Assembly (NCBI GenBank): GCA_016744725.1
Contig: JADGDW010000221.1
Span: 1-5,649 of the forward strand
Reading direction: 5' to 3'
DNA: 5,649 bases
Origin: Candidatus Albibeggiatoa sp. nov. BB20
Lineage (GTDB): Bacteria > Pseudomonadota > Gammaproteobacteria > Beggiatoales > Beggiatoaceae
A program made the translations under genes and the position numbers. Shown here in pieces: positions 1 to 5,525 of this stretch. How positions within the stretch are numbered: the stretch's first letter is position 1; the number at the start of each line of letters is the position of its first letter. The notes beneath the pieces were generated by a model. The model did no database searches and was not told the DNA's origin. It saw nothing but the letters and a program-made list of their open reading frames with translations.

Positions 1-96
1 GCTATAACTATTTATGGACTAAGAGCTTACATTCACTCAGTAATTTTATTTTAAATTAGCAAATAATCATATATTAATAATTGCTATAACTTTAAA

Positions 97-114
97 TTAT
101 ATAAAAATATATAA
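97..114. repeat. AT-rich inverted repeat, possible operator
   Basis: The perfect 7-bp arms TTATATA (97-103) and TATATAA (108-114) are separated by AAAA. The repeat lies about 60 bp upstream of the best -10 box of the ArsR-type gene. ArsR-family dimers bind imperfect AT-rich dyads, so this could be an operator. The surrounding DNA is so AT-rich that a chance palindrome is a real alternative. Confidence 0.25.
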
Positions 115-150
115 ATCATACTTAATAGTAGTAGCTCTCAAACAATATTT

Positions 151-181
151 TTCAAAAAATTACAATCAGTTAAATTATAAT
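151..181 (+). promoter_or_regulatory. Candidate sigma-70 promoter of the arsR-type/DUF2892 operon
   Basis: A perfect TATAAT lies at 176-181, giving a predicted transcription start near 188 and a leader of about 28 nt before the ATG at 216. The best -35 element is a poor TTCAAA at 151-156 with a long 19-bp spacer, so the promoter may be weak or need UP-element-like AT tracts. The -10 is embedded in the 8-bp palindrome ATTATAAT (174-181). It is also flanked by two copies of TACAATCA (161-168 and 185-192), so a protein bound here would block polymerase. This fits autorepression by the first gene, which is inference. Confidence 0.45.
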
Positions 182-215
182 AGCTACAATCAAAATTACA
201 ACAAATGAGGATGGC

Positions 216-626
216 ATGTCTAAGAGAAACAACAAGGCAAAACAAAGCCAATCCTCTGAAAAATATACATTTTCAAAATTTCAGACGGGAATTCCCATGG
301 CAAATACAACCAGTCAGTCTTTTGCATTAATGACACATGATGAAGATATTGAGCGGGCTTCTCGTTCTATGCGTGCGATGTCTCACCCATTACGTCTAAA
401 AATCCTATGTACTTTGGGTGAAGATGAATATAGCGTGCAAGATATTGTAGAAAAAGTGGGCACATCTCAAAGCAATATTTCTCAACATTTGGCCATTTTA
501 CGTGACAAAGGTATTTTAGCCTCTCGTAAAGATGCAAACCGTGTTTATTACCGTGTGAGTGATGCTCGAACCTTACGCCTAATCGGCATGATGCGCGAAG
601 TGTTCTGCTCTTCATTTTGCGGATAA
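216..626 (+). CDS. ArsR-family winged-helix regulator, BigR/SqrR/YgaV-like persulfide sensor candidate
   Basis: This is a cytoplasmic DNA-binding repressor of the ArsR/SmtB fold. The winged helix spans about residues 46-116: the RAMSHPLRLKIL helix, then the recognition helix TSQSNISQHLAILRDKG (83-99), then the wing ILASRKDANRVYYRV (100-114). The classic alpha-3 metal site (ELCVCDL type) is absent. Instead C65 and C131 are 66 residues apart, the same spacing as the C41/C107 pair of SqrR and the C42/C108 pair of BigR, which form a polysulfide bridge. A third cysteine, C135, lies near the C-terminus. The context of E. coli ygaV next to ygaP is matched by the downstream DUF2892 gene. GAGG at 207-210 supports the ATG at 216. 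That start gives about 38 polar residues ahead of the usual family start, so ATG 297 (M28) or ATG 330 (M39) are alternatives. The family call is firm; the signal is inferred. Confidence 0.9.
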   Translation: MSKRNNKAKQSQSSEKYTFSKFQTGIPMANTTSQSFALMTHDEDIERASRSMRAMSHPLRLKILCTLGEDEYSVQDIVEKVGTSQSNISQHLAILRDKGILASRKDANRVYYRVSDARTLRLIGMMREVFCSSFCG

Positions 627-646
627 ATGTTCTCAAAGTAAGCTTT

Positions 647-651
647 AGGAG
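647..651 (+). promoter_or_regulatory. Ribosome binding site deciding the DUF2892 start
   Basis: AGGAG lies 7 nt upstream of the ATG at 659. An open frame extends further back to a TTG at 617, inside the end of the preceding gene, but that codon has no comparable site. The extra 14 residues it would add do not belong to the DUF2892 family. Confidence 0.8.
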
Positions 652-658
652 TTTTTTT

Positions 659-868
659 ATGACTGTTGAACGCATCGTATTTATTGTTGCGGGTTTTATG
701 GTACTGCTATCAGTCGCTTTAACCCATTTTGTTCACCCTTATTTTGTGGGATTGACCTTGTTTGTCGGCCTGAATTTGTTCCAATCAGGTTTTACAAAAT
801 GGTGTCCTTTAGCAATTATCCTAAAAAAATTAGGCATGTCTTCTGAATGCCAACAGGCAACAAGCTAG
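659..868 (+). CDS. Small DUF2892 (YgaP-type transmembrane domain) inner-membrane protein
   Basis: This 69-residue protein has two predicted membrane helices, at about residues 6-25 and 29-47, joined by a short turn. The family signature follows as TKWCPLAIILKKLG (46-59). It corresponds to the C-terminal membrane part of YgaP-like proteins, in which a rhodanese domain precedes it; here no rhodanese is present. Cysteines C49 and C64 sit just after the second helix and at the tail. C49 is in the conserved family position and could carry or relay sulfane sulfur, although the biochemical role of stand-alone DUF2892 proteins is not established. The gene starts 32 nt after the regulator's stop and shares its transcript, so it is probably the regulator's main target. 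A terminator begins 8 nt after its stop. Confidence 0.88.
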   Translation: MTVERIVFIVAGFMVLLSVALTHFVHPYFVGLTLFVGLNLFQSGFTKWCPLAIILKKLGMSSECQQATS

Positions 869-876
869 ACATGAAT

Positions 877-906
877 AGCCACCAGCCTATCTAAGTTGGT
901 GGTTTT
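877..906 (+). terminator. Rho-independent terminator of the arsR-type/DUF2892 operon
   Basis: The arms CCACCA (879-884) and TGGTGG (897-902) pair perfectly. They extend with G-U and A-U pairs outward (877-878 with 903-904) and inward (885-886 with 895-896). The loop is 8 nt and TTTT follows at 903-906. Read on the minus strand the hairpin lacks a U tract, so it probably serves the plus operon only. Confidence 0.75.
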
Positions 907-971
907 ATAAATAGCGGCTTCTCAAACTATTTTCATAACTTTCTTGCCAATCGAATCAAAAATAAGTCTAT

Positions 972-2162
972 CTAAAAATACCACGCCAGTTCCACTTGTA
1001 TATGATCGTCATCACGCACAGAATAGAATGGATCGGATTGTGCTATATCAGAAAATAATCGGGCTTCTACAGTCAATTTAAATGACTGGCCTAAACGTCG
1101 GCTGGCTTCTAAACTAAATAATCTTCCGTTATGGTCAAGGTCTTGAATCACACCCATCAATAACTCGCTGGATTGTGCATCATTCAAGGTTAAGCGCAGC
1201 CCTACAAATAAATCATTTTGAAATGCGCTTGATGCGTTGTCGTCTCGGTCATCATATAAATATTCACTGATTAAACCTAAATCCCAACTGCTGTCCATAA
1301 TCCCCACAAAAGTATATTCAAAACCACCTGTTGCCGCGAAAAAATTTTGTCTATCACTGTCACGATGAATGGCTTCTAATTTCCATAACCAATCCTCGTA
1401 AATCCATTGAACATCCAAACCCGTTTGCCTAATTTGCTCATAATAAGGTGTCAATACTGTCTCACCTGCTGCATCAGTTTTTGGTAATAACAAAGGATCA
1501 CGCCCCGTACCTTGGAAATAAGATAAACCCAACTCCCAATCACCTAAAGTCTGTTGCCAACGTGCTGCCCAATCAATATGTTTTTCTTCGCGCGATGATT
1601 CGTACTGAGCCGCATCAGTATCAACAGGAAATGGGGTGCGTAAACGTCCATCCACACCAGCAAAAGTCCGCTCTCTAAATCCTGTTAAAACAAATAAATC
1701 CAATGTGCCCCAATTAGAATCAATCAGGGCTAAATTCACCATCGGTTGACCTAATTTATCTTCACCGTCAGTATTTTCTACCGCATCGGTTTGATTAATA
1801 ATGTCGACTAAATGCTGTGATTCAGTTACACCCCAAAACAATTTACGAATTCCTAACCGCAATTCCCACTTTTCCGCAACTTTCATCCATGTTAATTCCC
1901 GAATATCAAAATGGGTGCGTTCACTGTCTTGCTGATCGATACGGGCATAAGGCACGAAAGTAAAACTTTGATGGTCATTATCCCAACTGGTATAAAATTC
2001 AGGTTGTAACGACAAAGAAAATTGATTGTGCTCAAACTGCCGATTATCTAATGGGGCTTGATTAAAGCCGCGCCATTCTATTGCGATATAACCCGAAAAT
2101 TCAGAGGCAAAGCCCGTCGCAGCATAAAAAAATATCAAAAAGCTGAATATCAATCGTTTCAT
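972..2162 (-). CDS. Outer-membrane beta-barrel protein of an RND/LolA-like operon
   Basis: A cleavable signal peptide is visible: KR, a hydrophobic core at residues 4-16, and a likely cut after A19 (GFA|SEF). The mature protein is acidic and rich in Trp, Tyr and Phe, with many alternating amphipathic strands, and ends in ELAWYF with the terminal Phe that the BAM machinery recognises. These features indicate a barrel in the outer membrane. A conserved-looking block, residues 104-145 (FWG at 109-111, HLVDIINQTD at 117-126, KLGQPM at 136-141), resembles the 'WG...dvinP.D' region of DUF1302-type barrels; I cannot assign a named family. The gene is last in the operon, 38 nt after the LolA-like gene. 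The ATG at 2162 lacks a normal Shine-Dalgarno, since CCCCTTTAAATCATTT precedes it, so translation is probably coupled. The likely role is an outer-membrane acceptor or pore for cargo handled by the two upstream proteins (inference). Confidence 0.82.
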   Translation of the reverse strand: MKRLIFSFLIFFYAATGFASEFSGYIAIEWRGFNQAPLDNRQFEHNQFSLSLQPEFYTSWDNDHQSFTFVPYARIDQQDSERTHFDIRELTWMKVAEKWELRLGIRKLFWGVTESQHLVDIINQTDAVENTDGEDKLGQPMVNLALIDSNWGTLDLFVLTGFRERTFAGVDGRLRTPFPVDTDAAQYESSREEKHIDWAARWQQTLGDWELGLSYFQGTGRDPLLLPKTDAAGETVLTPYYEQIRQTGLDVQWIYEDWLWKLEAIHRDSDRQNFFAATGGFEYTFVGIMDSSWDLGLISEYLYDDRDDNASSAFQNDLFVGLRLTLNDAQSSELLMGVIQDLDHNGRLFSLEASRRLGQSFKLTVEARLFSDIAQSDPFYSVRDDDHIQVELAWYF

Positions 2163-2174
2163 AAATGATTTAAA

Positions 2175-2192
2175 GGGGCACAGTTGTACCCC
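2175..2192 (-). promoter_or_regulatory. Intercistronic RNA hairpin between the LolA-like and barrel genes
   Basis: In the minus-strand transcript GGGGUAC (2192-2186) pairs with GUGCCCC (2181-2175) around the 4-nt loop AACU. All seven pairs form, one of them a G-U. UUUAAAUCAUUU and the AUG of the barrel gene follow. The hairpin could act as a partial terminator, an RNase-protecting processing element that lowers or separates expression of the barrel gene, or a translation-control stem. The U run is short (UUU), so strong termination is unlikely. Confidence 0.5.
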
Positions 2193-2200
2193 ATTCCTAT

Positions 2201-2986
2201 TTAACGTGCGCGTTTAAGACTGTTCTTATCAAAATCTCGAGCAGTCAACCCAGTCCTAAACTCATAGTCTTGCCATTCTAAGATGGTGCTTTTACCTGTT
2301 TGATGGTTGTCCATGTGCATCTTAGCAGGTCGCCAATATTGCTCTAAATACTGTTGATAACCTTCATACACCAATGTTTTCAACAAACTATTTTTACGGT
2401 CATAAAACTCGATTTTTTGCGGCTGCCAATAGGCTTGATCCACCCACGCAACTTGGCGTGTATAACCCGAATGTGCATACTCAGGATAACGCTCAACTAC
2501 AAAGGTTGCACGATCATTTAAATCTTCATCCCGCAGCCACTTATAAGAATAACGTTCCACTTCCTGTGAGGTTAAATCCTCATAAGCGAACTCACTGCCC
2601 ATAAAAGGCCCTGATTTATTTTTGGAACTAATCCGTTTGACTCGTTTTAACGCAGGTAAATATAACCACTGGTCATCAGGTATGGTCGCATGAGTAAAAC
2701 TTAAAAATGCTGTGCCTTTCACATCACGCGGTTGGTCAAAAATACTTAAGCTTTTATCTCCATCATCTAAGATTTCTAGGCCGCGCATACGAATTTTACG
2801 TTGGCTTTTTTGCCCATGGCGATTACGTAAAATCATGGTCATATTGGCTTTCATATCCTGCCAACCTGTATCACGTTTGTCCGCTTCTTGGGCAATTTCT
2901 AACCCGCGTTCTTCTGGAGTCTGAGCAAAAACAGGTGCAGCACTAAGCAGACTCAGTAGCAACCCGAACAAGTATTGTTTCTTCAT
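2201..2986 (-). CDS. Periplasmic LolA-like 'outer membrane lipoprotein-sorting' protein
   Basis: This 261-residue secreted protein has a signal peptide (KK, hydrophobic core at 5-17, cut after VFA at residue 21). There is no lipobox cysteine, and no cysteine anywhere, so it should be soluble in the periplasm. Family marks are the GLEIA start of the mature region, GWQD (41-44), FDQPRDVKGTAFL (83-95), and DDQWLYLPALKRVKRI (104-119) running into SGPFMGSEFAYEDL (125-138), plus a late FDKNSLKR. These match the LolA-like family encoded beside RND exporters, which shares the open half-barrel fold of LolA/LolB but is not LolA itself. It probably carries a hydrophobic molecule between the RND pump and the outer membrane. 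The start at 2986 is supported by AGAAGGA (2994-3000) 7 nt upstream. The start lies inside the RND gene in another frame, overlapping it by 44 nt. Confidence 0.9.
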   Translation of the reverse strand: MKKQYLFGLLLSLLSAAPVFAQTPEERGLEIAQEADKRDTGWQDMKANMTMILRNRHGQKSQRKIRMRGLEILDDGDKSLSIFDQPRDVKGTAFLSFTHATIPDDQWLYLPALKRVKRISSKNKSGPFMGSEFAYEDLTSQEVERYSYKWLRDEDLNDRATFVVERYPEYAHSGYTRQVAWVDQAYWQPQKIEFYDRKNSLLKTLVYEGYQQYLEQYWRPAKMHMDNHQTGKSTILEWQDYEFRTGLTARDFDKNSLKRAR

Positions 2987-5276
2987 CAGTTTGTCCTTCT
3001 AGTTTCATTAAAAGTGGAGGAAGTAATAAGAAATCAGCTAATAGTGCGAGTAAAATCACGATAGCGGTTAATAAGCCCATATCAGCGTTAAGACTGAAAG
3101 AGGACAGTGATAAAATCAAAAAGCCAACACAGAGCACCACTGAAGTAATCCACAATGCCATGCCAACATGAGCAAAGGCGTAATGTACCGCTTCTGCTGG
3201 AGAGGCTTGTTTTTCACGGCGAGCACGTAAATATTTACTGAGGAAATGTACCGTATCATCAACTACAATACCGAGAGTCATACCCGTTACAACGGAAAGA
3301 GCTAAACCCACTTCACCAATAAATAAACCCCAAATCCCAAATCCCATCGCAGCAGGTGCAAGATTAGGTAACATACTTACCAGTCCCATTTTCCATGAAC
3401 GCAAGGCAAAAATCAGAATCAGTGAAATCAATATCAGCGCGATGGTTGTGCCCAGCAACATACTTTTAATATTACGTTCCCCAATATGCGCAAACATTAA
3501 GGTCGGCCCACTGCCCGTAGTGTTAATATCTGGTGTATTCTGTGCCATCCATTGGGCAATACGTTGCTCTAAGGCTAGAATTTGTTTAGTAGAAATGGTG
3601 CGTAATGTCACGCTAACCCGCGTTGCTGACTTATCCACATCAATTTGATCGTTTAAATCTAAACCAAATGGCAAAGACATTTCATATAACAATAAATATT
3701 GTGCTGCTAATTCTCGTGTTTCAGGTAAATGGTAACTATCTGGATCATCAGCGTGCATGTTTTTGTTCAGGCGTTTCATGGTATCTGTGATGCTATTAAC
3801 ATGAATCACTTCAGGTTGTTGACGTAACCAATCGGTTAATTGAGCCGTTTGTTGTAAAAAATCTGGTCGACTAATACCATTTGATTCTTTTGCATTCAAT
3901 GAATAATCAACACGATATAAACCACCGATATTGGCATCTACAAAATTTGCATGTTGTCTGAATTCAACCCGTTCATCAAAGTAATGTACAAAAACATCAT
4001 TCAGCTCGTTACGTGGAATAAAGCTAATCAGCAGCACTGCAAATAAACTCATTCCAATCAATAAATTATGACGCTGTTGCACCACAAAATCACCAAAACG
4101 ACCCATAAAATTGCTTTCGCCATCTGCAAGACGTTTTACTTTGACAGGCAATAACAACATCAATGCAGGTAAAAAGGTGACGCTCAACATAAAAGAGGCC
4201 AGCACGCCAAATGCAACAAAATTACCTAAATGACGAAATGGTGGTGCATCAGAAAAGTTCATACTTAAGAAACCAATTGTGGTGGTCAAACTGGTGAGTA
4301 GGATAGGTTGAAAATTCACCCGCAAACTTTCAGACATGGCGGCAAATTTATCTTTTCCATGACGGATGCCATGATAAAAGCTGACTAAAATATGCACTGA
4401 ATTAGCAATCGCGATGGTTAAAATGATCGTCGGTGCAGAAGTCGAAGGCGGTGTAATCGGAAAGCCAACAAATCCCCCAAGACCCATCGCGGCTAGAATC
4501 GACATAAAAATCACCAATAAAGTCGCAAATGTCCCACTTAGCCCTTTTAGTAATAATGCCAACATCACTAGCATTGCAGCAAAACTGACAGGGATTAAAG
4601 TTTGAAAGTCGCTAACAGATGCTTCTTGAAATGCATTATTCATCATCACCATACCATTGAGATACACATCAATATTGGGGTGGCGGGCTTCTAATTTTTG
4701 AACCAAATCACGAGCAAATGCAACTACTTGAGGTGTTTCTTCTGCTTCATTGATACCAGGTAATTGTTCTGTGATATTAATAGCAGCAACGTGGGTTGAT
4801 GGAGAAATTAAACGGTCTTTCAATAATGGTTCAGATAGAGCAATTTGTTTTAGCTTATCTAATTCAGCTTGTGTGAGCTGCTTGGGGTTTTCAATTAAAT
4901 CTTGAACGATAAGCTCATCACCATCCGCATAGGTGTATTGAAAATTACTGATGGAATCAACTCGAATTGAAAAAGGGGTTTGCCAAGCTTGCTCGGTTGT
5001 CCAAACTACTGCGTCTAAAGTGTCATTGCTAAAGACTTGTCCATCTTTAGGGGCTAATACAATCAGTACATTATCGTTCTTAGTATAGGTATTCTCTAAT
5101 AATTCAAATGCTTGCAGCTGTGGATTTTCCGCGCTAAAGAACACTCGATAGTTATTGGTAAATTCTAAGAATCGCCCGCCGCTTGCCGCTATCATCACCA
5201 ACATAGGCATTACTACCAGCAATAACCACCGCCAACGGACAATCCATTGACTAAATACCATTTCTATTCTGTGCAT
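2943..5276 (-). CDS. RND-superfamily (HAE3/MMPL-like) inner-membrane exporter
   Basis: This proton-driven transporter belongs to the 'predicted exporters of the RND superfamily' type. Counting from an upstream ATG at 5285 (780 aa), membrane helices fall near 17-35, 229-247, 250-274, 285-304, 327-343, 354-380, 407-424, 608-628, 634-657, 660-682, 707-728 and 734-760. This is the RND 1+5 / 1+5 plan, with periplasmic domains at about 36-228 and 425-607. Family motifs are GFLSMNFSDAPPFRHLG (338-354) and GIVVDDTVHFLSKY (672-685), whose D676/D677 are the likely proton-relay residues. The matching N-half motif, IAIANSVHIL, has no acid. The length is typical of this short RND class and well below the ~1000 of AcrB types. 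AGGAG (5286-5290) directly abuts the ATG at 5285 but lies 9 nt from the ATG at 5276, so I prefer 5276 (777 aa). It is the first gene of the operon. The substrate is unknown; a lipid-like cargo is inferred from the LolA-like neighbour. Confidence 0.93.
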   Translation of the reverse strand: MHRIEMVFSQWIVRWRWLLLVVMPMLVMIAASGGRFLEFTNNYRVFFSAENPQLQAFELLENTYTKNDNVLIVLAPKDGQVFSNDTLDAVVWTTEQAWQTPFSIRVDSISNFQYTYADGDELIVQDLIENPKQLTQAELDKLKQIALSEPLLKDRLISPSTHVAAINITEQLPGINEAEETPQVVAFARDLVQKLEARHPNIDVYLNGMVMMNNAFQEASVSDFQTLIPVSFAAMLVMLALLLKGLSGTFATLLVIFMSILAAMGLGGFVGFPITPPSTSAPTIILTIAIANSVHILVSFYHGIRHGKDKFAAMSESLRVNFQPILLTSLTTTIGFLSMNFSDAPPFRHLGNFVAFGVLASFMLSVTFLPALMLLLPVKVKRLADGESNFMGRFGDFVVQQRHNLLIGMSLFAVLLISFIPRNELNDVFVHYFDERVEFRQHANFVDANIGGLYRVDYSLNAKESNGISRPDFLQQTAQLTDWLRQQPEVIHVNSITDTMKRLNKNMHADDPDSYHLPETRELAAQYLLLYEMSLPFGLDLNDQIDVDKSATRVSVTLRTISTKQILALEQRIAQWMAQNTPDINTTGSGPTLMFAHIGERNIKSMLLGTTIALILISLILIFALRSWKMGLVSMLPNLAPAAMGFGIWGLFIGEVGLALSVVTGMTLGIVVDDTVHFLSKYLRARREKQASPAEAVHYAFAHVGMALWITSVVLCVGFLILSLSSFSLNADMGLLTAIVILLALLADFLLLPPLLMKLEGQTDEETILVRVATESA

Positions 5277-5317
5277 TTGTCTCATCTCCTGTGAAAAATA
5301 AAAAATGAATACTAAAT

Positions 5318-5346
5318 TTTATATAAATTATTCACAATTTAGGCAA
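5318..5346 (-). promoter_or_regulatory. Candidate promoter of the RND/LolA-like/barrel operon
   Basis: On the minus strand TTGCCT (5346-5341) is followed by a 17-bp spacer and TATAAA (5323-5318), a 5/6 match to the -10. Transcription would start near 5311, leaving a short leader before AGGAG and the start codon. A second, more distant candidate is TTGTTA (5519-5514), 16 bp, TATACT (5497-5492), which would give a leader of about 200 nt. Confidence 0.45.
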
Positions 5347-5355
5347 AAAATTCCC

Positions 5356-5375
5356 TGCTCAACCTAATATGAGCA
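5356..5375. promoter_or_regulatory. 20-bp dyad upstream of the RND operon promoter
   Basis: The perfect 6-bp arms TGCTCA (5356-5361) and TGAGCA (5370-5375) are separated by 8 bp. The dyad is centred about 54 bp upstream of the predicted start, just behind the -35, where an activator or repressor could bind. On the minus strand the same hairpin is followed, after GGGAA, by TTTTTT, so it might instead terminate the upstream partial gene. I cannot choose between the two from sequence. Confidence 0.4.
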
Positions 5376-5525
5376 TACTATTTGTGTTATCTGTTAAAAC
5401 GAGCGTTTAGTGAAATAAATCTAAGTATTAATACGCAAACACTATATTATATTTAATATCATAAAGTTATTTTTATATTTCGCTAATATTCAGTATAAAT
5501 CAATCTGAATCATTAACAATGAATT
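5376..5525. other. AT-rich intergenic spacer, no gene seen
   Basis: This spacer lies between the stop of the partial gene and the dyad upstream of the RND operon. It is very AT-rich, with no convincing open frame on either strand and no GC-rich hairpin. The only element I can point to is the distal promoter candidate at 5492-5519 on the minus strand. Confidence 0.5.

Noticed and set aside
18..51. Weak hairpin ACTAAG/CTCAGT followed by a T-rich run, a possible terminator of an upstream plus-strand gene
   Set aside because: The 6-bp stem has a mismatch, the loop is 12 nt and the T run is interrupted. There is no gene in view to terminate.
1..91. Repeated 9-mer GCTATAACT at 1-9 and 83-91
   Set aside because: Short AT-rich repeats are expected by chance in DNA this biased, and nothing else is shared between the two sites.
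617..658. Upstream TTG start giving an 83-residue DUF2892 protein
   Set aside because: The extra residues overlap the regulator's last codons and are foreign to the family. AGGAG at 647-651 fits the ATG at 659.
367..675. Minus-strand open frame of about 100 codons opposite the regulator
   Set aside because: It is the antisense shadow of a well-supported ArsR-family gene, with no family resemblance or ribosome site.
2374..2946. Several plus-strand open frames of 70-80 codons opposite the LolA-like gene
   Set aside because: They are shadows of a strongly conserved minus-strand gene. Their translations look random (rich in His, Asn, Ser and Cys).
3442..4605. Plus-strand open frames of 63-68 codons opposite the RND gene
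   Set aside because: They are antisense shadows of transmembrane segments, with no independent support.
5342..5355. Sigma-54-like GG...GC elements near the RND promoter
   Set aside because: The spacing between GG and GC is 9 nt instead of the strict 10, and the flanking bases match the consensus poorly.
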